64,000 nt of DNA from Streptomyces eurocidicus (lineage in GTDB: Bacteria; Actinomycetota; Actinomycetes; Streptomycetales; Streptomycetaceae). How positions within the stretch are numbered: position 1 is the stretch's first letter; every line of letters starts with the position of its first letter. Position numbers and translations under genes: made by a program. The notes beneath the pieces were generated by a model. It was not told the origin of the DNA. It saw only the letters and a list, made by a program, of their open reading frames with translations, and did not search any database. Location of the stretch: NCBI RefSeq assembly GCF_002891295.1, contig NZ_LGUI01000010.1:297504-361503 (forward strand), written 5' to 3'. Shown piece after piece: positions 17,569 through 25,695 of this stretch.

Positions 17569-18471
17569 TCAGGGCAGCGGACGGCGGGTGTCGTCCCCGG
17601 TGAGCGGCGCCAGCGGATCGCCGTGGGCGGCGATCCGGTCGAGCACCTCCTCGGGGGTGAAGGCGAGCTCCTCGGGACTCTCGCAGGCGGCGACCTCGTC
17701 CCAGCCGACCGGGGCGGCGACGCCGGGGCGCTCGCGCAGCCGGACGGTGTAGGGCGCGGCCGTGGTCTTGGCGCTCGCGTTCTGCGACCAGTCGATGAAC
17801 ACCTTGCCCCGGCGGGCCGCGCGCGCCATGGAGGCCACCACCAGCCCGGGGTGCTCGCCCTGCAGCCGGCCGGCCAGCTCCTTGGCGTACGCGGAGGCCG
17901 CCCGGCCGGACGTGGGGCACAGGGCCGCGTAGAGGTGGAGGCCCTTGGCGCCGGAGACGACGGCGTGGGCGGTCAGGCCGTCGTCGTCGAGGAGCTGGCG
18001 CAGCCGCTGGGCGACCCGGCAGCAGAGCACCAGGTCGGCGCCGGGCCCCGGGTCCAGGTCGAGGACGAGGCGGTCGTGCGCGTCGGGCCCCGCCGCCGCC
18101 GTCCACTGCGGGACGTGCACCTCGTACGCCCCGAGGTTGACCATGGCGACCAGGGCGGCGGCAGAGTCGATCACGACCTGCTCGGTGACGCCCTCCCGGT
18201 GCTCGACGGGCACCACGGACACCCAGCCGGGCACCCCGCCCGGCGGGTTCTTGGCCACCCAGCTCTGGCCCGTGAGGCCCTCCGGGGCCCTGACGAACGA
18301 GGCGGGCCGGCCGGTGGCGTGCGGCAGCAGGACCTCCGCGACCTGGGCGTAGTAGTGCAGCACCTGCGCCTTGGTGTGGCCCGAGGCGGGGAACAGCACC
18401 CGGTCGAGGTGGGAGAGGGACAGCCGGTGGCCCTCGATCTCCACCGCCTGCCGGTCCGGGGATGCGGGCAT
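17569..18471 (-). CDS. LigD-type NHEJ polymerase domain protein
   Basis: Primase-polymerase of the archaeo-eukaryotic primase type, equivalent to the LigD polymerase domain; about 300 residues. Catalytic aspartates are in LVLDLDPGPGADL. Other polymerase-domain landmarks are VVSGAKGLHLYA, KVFIDWSQNASAKTTAAPY and SFVRAPEGLTGQSWVAKN. It fills or adds nucleotides and ribonucleotides at Ku-bound ends. The start at 18471 (MPASPDRQ) is preferred because GGGGAA lies upstream, while the ATG at 18489 has no Shine-Dalgarno sequence. It is divergent from ku with only about 30 bases between starts, so their promoters must overlap. Confidence 0.88.
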   Translation of the reverse strand: MPASPDRQAVEIEGHRLSLSHLDRVLFPASGHTKAQVLHYYAQVAEVLLPHATGRPASFVRAPEGLTGQSWVAKNPPGGVPGWVSVVPVEHREGVTEQVVIDSAAALVAMVNLGAYEVHVPQWTAAAGPDAHDRLVLDLDPGPGADLVLCCRVAQRLRQLLDDDGLTAHAVVSGAKGLHLYAALCPTSGRAASAYAKELAGRLQGEHPGLVVASMARAARRGKVFIDWSQNASAKTTAAPYTVRLRERPGVAAPVGWDEVAACESPEELAFTPEEVLDRIAAHGDPLAPLTGDDTRRPLP

Positions 18472-18503
18472 AAGGTAGGAATTCCCCATGGAGGGACTGA
18501 ATT

Positions 18504-19487
18504 ATGCGAACCATGTGGAAAGGTGCGATCGGCTTCGGACTGGTGTCCGTGCCGGTCCGGCTGTACGCGGCGACCCAGGAGCACGGCGTCCGGCTGCACC
18601 AGGTCCACGACCAGGACGGCGGCAGGATCCACCTCAAGCGCGTCTGCGACCTGTGCGGCGAGCAGGTCGACTACGAGCACATCGCCAAGGGCTTCGAGGA
18701 CGACGAGGGCCGCACCGCGGTCGTCACCCAGGACGAGCTGGCCGGGCTGCCGCTGCCGAGCAAGAAGCTCATCGACGTACTGGCCTTCGTCGACTCGGAC
18801 CGCATCGATCCGCTCCAGCTGGCCGGCTCCTACTACCTGGCGCCGGAGAGCGCGGCGGCGAACAAGCCGTACGTCCTGCTGAGGGAGACCCTGAAGCAGA
18901 CGGAAAGGGTGGCCGTCACCAAGATCGCGCTGCGCACCCGGGAGTCGCTGGCGCTGCTGCGCGTCCACGGCGACCTGCTGACCCTGCACACCATGTACTG
19001 GCCCGACGAGGTCCGCGACAGCGGCGACCTGGCCCCTCCGGACTCGGTCACCGTGCGTCCGCAGGAGCTGAAGATGGCCACGAGCCTGATGGACACGCTC
19101 TCCGAGGACTTCGCCCTGGAAGAGCTGGAGGACGAGTACGAGGTCGCCCTGCGCGAGCTGATCGACGCCCATCTGTCCGACCGGCCCGTGCCCCGTAAGG
19201 AGACGGCTCCCGCGCCCGACAACGTCATCGACCTGATGGCCGCCCTCCAGGCGTCCATCGACTCGGCCGGGAAGAAGCCCTCCGAGGGAGCCGCCGGGAA
19301 GAAGGCGCCGGCGACGAGGACGGCGCGCGGCGCCGCCGGGAAGACCGCCGCGCCCAAGAAGACCACGGCGGCCGCGAAGGCGGCGGCCTCGTCATCCGGG
19401 GCGGCGAAGAAGACGGCGTCCCGGAGTTCCACGGCCAAGAGCACCAAGAAGGCGGCGCCGAAGAAGACCGGCCGCCGCGCCTCCTGA
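18504..19487 (+). CDS. ku: DNA end-binding protein Ku
   Basis: Bacterial Ku homodimer subunit of 327 residues that rings DNA ends and recruits LigD-type enzymes. The conserved start MWKGAIGFGLVSVPVRLYAAT and the VCDLCGEQVDYEHIAKGFE segment are typical. The core ends near residue 240 (NVIDLMAALQASI). It is followed by a tail of about 75 residues made of lysine/alanine repeats (KKTTAAAKAAASSSGAAKK), the extended C-terminus known from actinobacterial Ku that binds DNA. GGAGGG at 18490 sets the ATG at 18504. A GGCCCC/GGGGCC palindrome (19496-19509) lies in the gap to the convergent LAL-like gene. Confidence 0.95.
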   Translation: MRTMWKGAIGFGLVSVPVRLYAATQEHGVRLHQVHDQDGGRIHLKRVCDLCGEQVDYEHIAKGFEDDEGRTAVVTQDELAGLPLPSKKLIDVLAFVDSDRIDPLQLAGSYYLAPESAAANKPYVLLRETLKQTERVAVTKIALRTRESLALLRVHGDLLTLHTMYWPDEVRDSGDLAPPDSVTVRPQELKMATSLMDTLSEDFALEELEDEYEVALRELIDAHLSDRPVPRKETAPAPDNVIDLMAALQASIDSAGKKPSEGAAGKKAPATRTARGAAGKTAAPKKTTAAAKAAASSSGAAKKTASRSSTAKSTKKAAPKKTGRRAS

Positions 19488-19514
19488 GTGCCCCGGGCCC
19501 CGCGGGGCCGTCCG

Positions 19515-22220
19515 TCACCCGGCCGGTTCGGTCTCCTCGCACACGGCGTCGGGCAGCAGCGCCCGGACGGTCCTGACCAGGCCGCGCGCACCACAGACCG
19601 CGGCGATCTCCCCACCCTCGCGCAGCCGCTCCTCGGCCTCCGCCGTACGCCCGGCGGCGTCGAGCGCGACGCCGTGGTCGACCAGGGCGGCCGCGAGCTC
19701 GTACCTGCACGGCGACTTGCGGAGATGGCCCACCGACTGGTCGAGCATCTTCAGGGCGTCCTGCGGCTCCACGACCTTGGCCGCCATGCGCAACGCCTCG
19801 CCGAGCGCGGAATCGGCGCCGAACCGGGCGGCGTGCCGCACGGCCTGGCCCGCCAGGGTACGGGCGCGCTCCGGGTCGTCGGGCGCGACCGCGACGGCCA
19901 GGTCGAGCGCCCAGGGCGCCCAGACGGTGTTGTGCCGCCCGCGCTCCTCCAGTCTGCGCCCGGCCGCCTCCAGTTCGACGATGGCCTCCTTCCGCCGTCC
20001 CTGCGCGAGCATCAGGCGTCCGGCGAGGCACATGGCGTCGGGCAGGACGACCGCCGGGGTGTAGGGCGGGCGGAAGCCGTTCTCCTCGGCGACGACCTGC
20101 GCCTCCTCCACGTCTCCCCGGGCGAGCAGGGTGTCGATCAGCATGCAGGTGCCGTCCCATTGGATGGGCAGGCCCGGGCCCAGCCGGTAGGCCAGCCGCA
20201 GTCCTTCGCGCACCAGCTTCTCGGCCTCGTCGAGCTGACCGAGGCGCCGGTGGGCGTAGCCCAGGAAGTCATGGGCGAAGGCGAGGTGGATGCCGCTCCA
20301 GCCGGAGATCTCGAAGGCCCGGATGGCCTCCTCGAACAGTTCCTTGGCACGGTCGAGGCGGTCGGTGTAGAGGAGGCAGATACCGACGATGCTGGGGAGT
20401 TCGAAGCCCCACTCGGTGTTGGTCCAGCTCATCCCGTCGGACAGCCGGCCGTCCACCATGGCGCGGTCGATCCGGTCGAGGACCTGGACGGCGTCCTCGC
20501 CCCGGATCAGCCCGTCGAAGGCGCGGATGGCGAGCAGGGCCCGCTCCGCGTCGTCCCTGCCCTGCAGGTGGTCGGCGAGCTCGGAGATGCGCCGGGACCG
20601 GGCGGGTGCGTCCACCTCCTCGGACTGGATGCCCTTCCACAGATAGTGGGCGGCCTGGAGGCGCATCCGCCCCGCGCCCGGCGGGGTGCGCTCCGCCTGC
20701 ACGGAGATGACCTCCGCGGCCTCCTTGAGCTGGTTGTTGTGGGCGTACACCTGGGAGAGCCGGTAGGTGGCGTCCACCCGCAGCTCCTCGGTGAGGTGCG
20801 GCAGCGCCAGCGCGGACTTGAGGTGGTTGATGGTGGTGGACGGCGAGGTGAGCAGCGTGGAGCAGGCCAGCTCGTAGAGGAGGGAGGCGCGCTCCTCCTC
20901 GGGCGGGGGCTCCCGCAGGGCTCGCTCCAGACAGCGGCGGGCCGCGTCCGGGGCGCCGACGGCGAGATGCTCGCGGGACGCCGTCCGCAGCTGTTCGACC
21001 AGCTCGGGGTCGTGGTCGGGGTGGACCTCCAGCAGATGGCGGGAGGCGACGGCGGCGCCCTGGCCCGCCTCGGACACGGACCAGGCGGCCTGGCCGTGCA
21101 TCGCGGTGCGGGTGGCGGCGGGGATCGCGCTGTAGACCGCGGTGGCGATCAGCGGGTGCACGAACTCCAGCTGGGTGACGCCGGTGAGGATACGGGCCTT
21201 GCGCAGCTTGTCCGCGCAGTCCGCGCCCTGCGCCGGGCCCATGCCCGCGAGGTTCGCGGCGAGGACGGGCGAGATCTCCGTGCCGAGGACGGCTGCGGCG
21301 AAGGCGAACCGGGTGACGGCGTTGCCCAGGCCGTCCAGCCGGGCCACGAGGCCGCTGCCCCGGGCCGCGGCGCCGAGCTCCCTCAGGAGCGCGGCGGACT
21401 CCTCGAGCGGTTTGAGGTCGCGCTCTCGGGCCTTGGCGATCAACTCCACGGCCTCGTAGGGATTGCCGCCGGTGACGGCCCAGACCTCACGGCAGAACTG
21501 GCCGTCCGCGGTGCCTTCACCGAAGGCCGATTCCACCAGGCCGGCGACCGCGTCGGGCGTGAGGGCGCGCAGCTCCACGGGGCGGGCGCTGCGGCCGTCG
21601 ATGAGCTCGCGGAAGGCCGGGGTGTGGTCGGGCAGTTCGTGCGGGCGGAAGGCGAGGGCCACCAGCAGCGGCATCTCGCGCAGCCGCACGGCGTAGGACG
21701 TGAGCCAGGCCAGCGACTCGGCGTCGGACCAGTGGACGTCGTCGATGATGACGACCACCGGGTCGCCCTTCATGGCGAGTTGGGTCACCAGCCAGTCGAG
21801 TCCGTCGCGCACGCCCTGCGGATCCTGGGGACCGCTGGGCGGCGAGATGCCGAGCGCGGGGCCGGCGATGTCGTACCAGCCGCTGAGCAGGTCCTGCCGG
21901 GCCACCGTCGTCATCGGGGCGAGGGCCGGCTGGAGGAGCTGGCGCACCACGTTGAAGGGGACGGACCGGGAGGACTCGCTGCCGCGCGCGAAGAGCACGG
22001 TGCAGCGCTCGGTCTCGGTGGCGATGCGGCGCAGCTCGGTGAGCAACGACGTTTTGCCCAGGCCCGCTTCGCCGCTGTAGAGCAGAAGTCCGCCGAGCCG
22101 GCTCCTCCCTTCACTCACGTGCCCGCACAGGCGGCGCACGGCCTTTTCCGCTGTATCTAGTTCAAGCTCACGCTCGAACAGGGCGGCGGCTGCGTTCTGT
22201 TCACGCTGAGGCCCTGGCAT
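19515..22220 (-). CDS. LAL-like AAA/TPR ATPase lacking a C-terminal LuxR HTH
   Basis: Large STAND-type ATPase of 901 residues. Walker A GEAGLGKTSLL is near residue 50 and Walker B VVVIIDDVHWSDAESLAWL near residue 165, followed by the winged segment RDGLAVxR-like region and then roughly 450 residues of helical TPR-like repeats (e.g. LGQLDEAEKLVREGLRLA). This is the architecture of LuxR-family large ATP-binding regulators, but the protein ends VRTVRALLPDAVCEETEPAG without the usual LTPREREV-type HTH. The sequence beyond the stop is the end of ku, so no displaced HTH is available. GGGAG precedes the ATG. It is divergent from the conservon. Confidence 0.78.
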   Translation of the reverse strand: MPGPQREQNAAAALFERELELDTAEKAVRRLCGHVSEGRSRLGGLLLYSGEAGLGKTSLLTELRRIATETERCTVLFARGSESSRSVPFNVVRQLLQPALAPMTTVARQDLLSGWYDIAGPALGISPPSGPQDPQGVRDGLDWLVTQLAMKGDPVVVIIDDVHWSDAESLAWLTSYAVRLREMPLLVALAFRPHELPDHTPAFRELIDGRSARPVELRALTPDAVAGLVESAFGEGTADGQFCREVWAVTGGNPYEAVELIAKARERDLKPLEESAALLRELGAAARGSGLVARLDGLGNAVTRFAFAAAVLGTEISPVLAANLAGMGPAQGADCADKLRKARILTGVTQLEFVHPLIATAVYSAIPAATRTAMHGQAAWSVSEAGQGAAVASRHLLEVHPDHDPELVEQLRTASREHLAVGAPDAARRCLERALREPPPEEERASLLYELACSTLLTSPSTTINHLKSALALPHLTEELRVDATYRLSQVYAHNNQLKEAAEVISVQAERTPPGAGRMRLQAAHYLWKGIQSEEVDAPARSRRISELADHLQGRDDAERALLAIRAFDGLIRGEDAVQVLDRIDRAMVDGRLSDGMSWTNTEWGFELPSIVGICLLYTDRLDRAKELFEEAIRAFEISGWSGIHLAFAHDFLGYAHRRLGQLDEAEKLVREGLRLAYRLGPGLPIQWDGTCMLIDTLLARGDVEEAQVVAEENGFRPPYTPAVVLPDAMCLAGRLMLAQGRRKEAIVELEAAGRRLEERGRHNTVWAPWALDLAVAVAPDDPERARTLAGQAVRHAARFGADSALGEALRMAAKVVEPQDALKMLDQSVGHLRKSPCRYELAAALVDHGVALDAAGRTAEAEERLREGGEIAAVCGARGLVRTVRALLPDAVCEETEPAG

Positions 22221-22733
22221 GGCGTTGACTCCCGGGAGGATGTGGTGGGGGCGAGCCTAGTCCCGTCGGCCGGGCCGGGGGCAGGGTTCGCCGGACGCAC
22301 CACCCGGGAGCGTGACCTTCGAGCCGTGCCCGCAACCATCCGGTGACGCCGCGCGTACAGCACCCCTGTGACTGCGGCGCGGCTCCGGCCGTCGGGGACT
22401 TCCCACCCCGCAACGATCGAACAATCGTCCATGAAATGCGGAAACACATTCGGTATTTGTGACGTGGGGTCATTATGGGGCCTTACCAATTCCCCCGTCA
22501 GGCCAATCCGCGAATATGACAACTTCGCGCCGGAGCACCTCGGCGACCGGCTACGCTCCATGTCGCCGCAGCGGGTTGTGGCCAGTGCACGGCTGCTGCA
22601 CCACCAGTGCACGCCCACCGCACGCCGCGGACGAGTGCCGCTCTGTCGCCGTTCTCCGCGAGACCGCGAAGACCGCTGCGCTCCGGCACCCACGCCCCTT
22701 TTTCTCATGCGTATCAAGAGTCCGAGGATCCCG
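22221..22733. other. divergent intergenic region between LAL-like gene and conservon
   Basis: 513 bases separate the divergent starts. No convincing gene was found; the plus-strand frame running into cvnA is arginine/proline-rich noise. The part at 22410-22530 is clearly poorer in GC than its surroundings and is the most likely place for the two promoters. The cvnA leader before GAGG at 22724 is therefore long. Confidence 0.4.
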
Positions 22734-24284
22734 ATGGTTGGTACTGGCTCGTCAGCCCAGCGACGGCCCGTCTCCGCGCTGATATGGCTGATCTCACCTC
22801 TGGTGCTGGCGGTGTGCACGGGAACAGCGGTGGCCGCCGTGACCCCGGAGGCGCGGGTCCCCGTCGGCTGGTGCGGCTCCTCGGCCACGGTCGCGGTGGC
22901 CCTGGCGGCCTCCGAGGCGGCCCGGCGCGGCCGGGTGATCACCACCCTGCGCCGGCGGTGCGCCGAGCAGGAGACCGCGCTGCGGTACCGGCTCGACGAA
23001 CACGAGGCGGAGACCCTCCGGTTGGCCCGTGAGCTGCTGCCCAAGGCGGTCCGCCTGCTGAAGCGCGGGGAGCCCACGGAGGTGATCCTGCGGCACACCC
23101 TGCCGGTGCACGACCTGGAGCCGGGCTATGCCGCGGCGCACCGCTCGGTGCTGAAGTCCGTCATCGAGGCGGTCCAGGCGGAGGAGAGCATGCGCGACTC
23201 CGCGCAGCGCGCCTTCGTCAACATCGCCCGCCGGGTGCAGGCCATCGTCCACCAACAGGCTTACGACATCCGGGAGATGGAGCACAAGCACGGCAACGAC
23301 CCGGACGTCTTCGGCGACCTGCTCCACCTCGACCACGGAAACGCCCTGACCGGCCGGCTCGCCGACAGCATCGCCGTGCTCGGCGGTTCCCGCCCCGGCC
23401 GTCAGTGGAAGAACGAGATCCCGCTCTACAACGTGCTCCGCGGCGCCATGTCCCGGATCCTCGAGTACCGCCGCGTCGACCTGCACTCCGTCGCGGACGT
23501 CGCCGTGGTCGGCCCCGCCGTCGAGCCGGTGATCCACGCGCTCGCGGAGCTGCTGGACAACGCCACCCGCTACTCCCCGCCGCAGACCCGGGTGCACCTG
23601 ACCGCGGTGGACATCCAGTCGGGCATCGCGGTGGAGATCGAGGACGCCGGCGTCGGCCTGACCGACGAGGCCAGGCGCCGCACCGACCGGGTGCTGTCCA
23701 AGGAGAGCGAGCTCGACCTCGACGACCTGGGCGAGGCACCCCGGCTGGGCCTCGCGGTCGTCGCCCGGCTCGCCCGCTCGTACAACTTCCTGGTGTCGCT
23801 GCGGCCGTCCGCCTACGGCGGCGTCCGGGCGGTCCTGGTCATCCCCATGAATCTGATCACCGCCAGCAAGCACCCCGGCGGCGACATCGCGCGGGCCCCC
23901 AAGCTGCCCCCCTTCAAGTCCAAGCGGCGCCCCGGCCAGCGGATCCCCGCGCCCGGCCCCGAGGCGCCGCCGCCCATGATGGAGCACCCCATCCCGCCGC
24001 CGCTGGGCGACAGCGGGCTGCCGCAGCGCAGGCGGCGGCGCGGGCCCGCGCCGCTCCCCTTCGGCCGGGCCGCGGCCGCCCAGCGGGAAAGGGAGCGGGA
24101 GCAGGCGATGCGCGCCCGGCCGAGCGTCCCGGTGCAGCCGGGGCCCGAGCGAGACCTGCCGGGGCAGCCGCCCAAGCAGCCCGGCATGTGGCTCGCGGCC
24201 TTCACCAGAGGCATCAACGGGGAGCTCCCGGAGCCGGATCCCGACCGGCCGAACAGTGATCTCTCGTCAGACAAGGAAGAGTAG
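22734..24284 (+). CDS. cvnA: conservon sensor-like histidine kinase CvnA
   Basis: Membrane sensor-like protein of 516 residues, first gene of a conservon. Two N-terminal membrane segments (ALIWLISPLVLAVCTGTAVA and the GWCGSSATVAVALAASEA region) precede a helical region. The HATPase domain follows, with N-box HALAELLDNATRYSPP near residue 275 and G1-type EIEDAGVGLTDEA. The dimerisation part lacks a clear autophosphorylated H-box; its nearest match HLDHGNALTGRLADSI is the nitrate/sulfide-type layout seen in conservons. The last 130 residues are a proline/arginine-rich cytoplasmic tail. GAGG six bases before ATG 22734 decides the start. A G-protein-coupled-receptor-like role has been proposed for conservons. 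Confidence 0.9.
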   Translation: MVGTGSSAQRRPVSALIWLISPLVLAVCTGTAVAAVTPEARVPVGWCGSSATVAVALAASEAARRGRVITTLRRRCAEQETALRYRLDEHEAETLRLARELLPKAVRLLKRGEPTEVILRHTLPVHDLEPGYAAAHRSVLKSVIEAVQAEESMRDSAQRAFVNIARRVQAIVHQQAYDIREMEHKHGNDPDVFGDLLHLDHGNALTGRLADSIAVLGGSRPGRQWKNEIPLYNVLRGAMSRILEYRRVDLHSVADVAVVGPAVEPVIHALAELLDNATRYSPPQTRVHLTAVDIQSGIAVEIEDAGVGLTDEARRRTDRVLSKESELDLDDLGEAPRLGLAVVARLARSYNFLVSLRPSAYGGVRAVLVIPMNLITASKHPGGDIARAPKLPPFKSKRRPGQRIPAPGPEAPPPMMEHPIPPPLGDSGLPQRRRRRGPAPLPFGRAAAAQREREREQAMRARPSVPVQPGPERDLPGQPPKQPGMWLAAFTRGINGELPEPDPDRPNSDLSSDKEE

Positions 24285-24288
24285 CCAA

Positions 24289-24702
24289 GTGACGCAGCCG
24301 CGGTTCAACATGGACTGGATGCTCAAGGACCTGGCAACGGGCGTTCCGCAGACCCGGCACGTGATCGTGCTGTCCTCGGACGGCCTGCGCATGGCCCAGC
24401 ACGGCACCGACCCTGACGTCGCCGACCGCCTCGCCGCCGCCTGTGCCGGACTGCAGAGCCTGTCCGCCGCCATCGCCGCGGAGTTCCCGAATCCGCGCGG
24501 GGACGGACAGATGCGGCTGGTCGTCATCGAGGTCGACGGCGGTTTCTTCTACCTCATGGCCGCCGGGGCCGGGGCGTATCTCGCCGTGCTGGCCGACGAC
24601 GACGTGGACGCCGAGCTGATGGGCCTGCGGATGCGGGATCTGGTGGCCCGGATCGGCTCGCACCTCACCAGTCCCCCGCGGGTCGGCGGGCCGGTGACAT
24701 GA
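24289..24702 (+). CDS. cvnB: conservon roadblock/LC7 protein CvnB
   Basis: Roadblock/LC7-domain protein of 137 residues. It begins at GTG 24289, after GGAAGAG, four bases past the cvnA stop. The family pattern is MDWMLKDLATGVPQTRHVIVLSSDGLRMA, a Roadblock beta-sheet start, and ends with a DLVARIGSHL helix. In conservons this protein sits with DUF742 and a small GTPase and is thought to act as an adaptor or regulator of GTPase state, as roadblock proteins do for MglA-type GTPases. Its TGA overlaps the ATG of cvnC by four bases. Confidence 0.93.
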   Translation: MTQPRFNMDWMLKDLATGVPQTRHVIVLSSDGLRMAQHGTDPDVADRLAAACAGLQSLSAAIAAEFPNPRGDGQMRLVVIEVDGGFFYLMAAGAGAYLAVLADDDVDAELMGLRMRDLVARIGSHLTSPPRVGGPVT

Positions 24703-25064
24703 ACGGGGCCGGACCCGACCCAGCGACAGCGCCCGGCAGTCCGGACCGGCTGTACATCCTCACCGGCGGCCAGGACCGCGCGGAGAAGAGGACCGAGCTC
24801 GATCTCGTCACCCTGATCGTGTCCCGGACGGAGTCCGAGGCCGGTCTGCAGCCCGAGCACGCGGCCATCGTCCGGATGTGTCACTACCCGCTCTCCGTCG
24901 CGGAGATATCGGCCTATCTGGAGCTGCCGGTCAGCACCCTGACCCAGCTCCTCACCGAACTGCTGGCGGACCGACAGGTCGAGGCCCGCCCCCCTGTCCC
25001 GGCGGCGGCCCTGCCCGACGTCCGACTTCTGGAGGCGGTGATGAATGGACTACAGAAGCTCTGA
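24699..25064 (+). CDS. cvnC: conservon DUF742 protein CvnC
   Basis: DUF742 protein of 121 residues, overlapping cvnB by ATGA and cvnD by 20 bases. The pattern is RLYILTGGQDRAEKRTELDLVTLIVS, then IVRMCHYPLSVAEISAYLELPVSTLTQLLTELLADRQVEARPP. The latter is a winged-helix-like unit, so nucleic-acid or protein binding is possible. Its biochemical role in conservons is not established. Tight overlap shows co-translation with its partners. Confidence 0.92.
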   Translation: MNGAGPDPATAPGSPDRLYILTGGQDRAEKRTELDLVTLIVSRTESEAGLQPEHAAIVRMCHYPLSVAEISAYLELPVSTLTQLLTELLADRQVEARPPVPAAALPDVRLLEAVMNGLQKL

Positions 25065-25695
25065 CCCGTACGCCTCCCCGTACGGCCCCGACATCCCCGC
25101 GGGGCCGCGGCGCGAGGACGTCCTGCCGGCGTCCGCGACCGCGGCCGTCAAGGTCGTCATCGTCGGCGGCTTCGGCGTGGGAAAGACGACCCTGGTGGGC
25201 GCGGTCAGCGAGATCAGGCCGCTGACCACCGAGGAGACCATGACCCAGGCCGGCGTCGGCGTGGACGACCTGGCCGGGGTCGAGCACAAGACCGAGACCA
25301 CCGTGGCCATGGACTTCGGCCGGATCAGCATCAACGAGCAGCTGGTGCTGTATCTGTTCGGCACCCCCGGCCAGCAGCGCTTCTGGTTCCTGTGGAACGG
25401 CCTCTTCGAAGGGGCGCTCGGCGCGGTGGTGCTGCTCGACACCCGCCGGCTGGAGGTGAGCTACGACGTGATCGGCCAGCTGGAGGAGCGCGGTGTGCCG
25501 TTCGTCGTGGGCGTCAACCGCTTCCCCGGCTCCCCCACCTACCCCATGGCGGAGCTCCGCGCGGCGATGGACCTGGAGGACTCCGTGCCCATGGTCGACT
25601 GCGACGCCCGGGACCGCGGCTCCTGCCGCGACACCCTGCTGACCCTCATGCGCTATCTGTACACCCTCACGACCGCCTCACCGGAGCCCCAGTGA
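25045..25695 (+). CDS. cvnD: conservon small GTPase CvnD
   Basis: Ras-like GTPase of 216 residues. P-loop GGFGVGKTTLVGAVSE is near residue 38 and the G3 motif is FGTPGQQRFWFLWNGL, where glutamines follow TPG. The G4 position reads VGVNRFPG instead of NKxD, as is usual for this ATP/GTP-binding family. With CvnA-C it forms the membrane-associated switch that conservons are named for. The last codons overlap the cvnE start (GTGA), so the P450 is translated in the same operon. Confidence 0.93.
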   Translation: MDYRSSDPYASPYGPDIPAGPRREDVLPASATAAVKVVIVGGFGVGKTTLVGAVSEIRPLTTEETMTQAGVGVDDLAGVEHKTETTVAMDFGRISINEQLVLYLFGTPGQQRFWFLWNGLFEGALGAVVLLDTRRLEVSYDVIGQLEERGVPFVVGVNRFPGSPTYPMAELRAAMDLEDSVPMVDCDARDRGSCRDTLLTLMRYLYTLTTASPEPQ

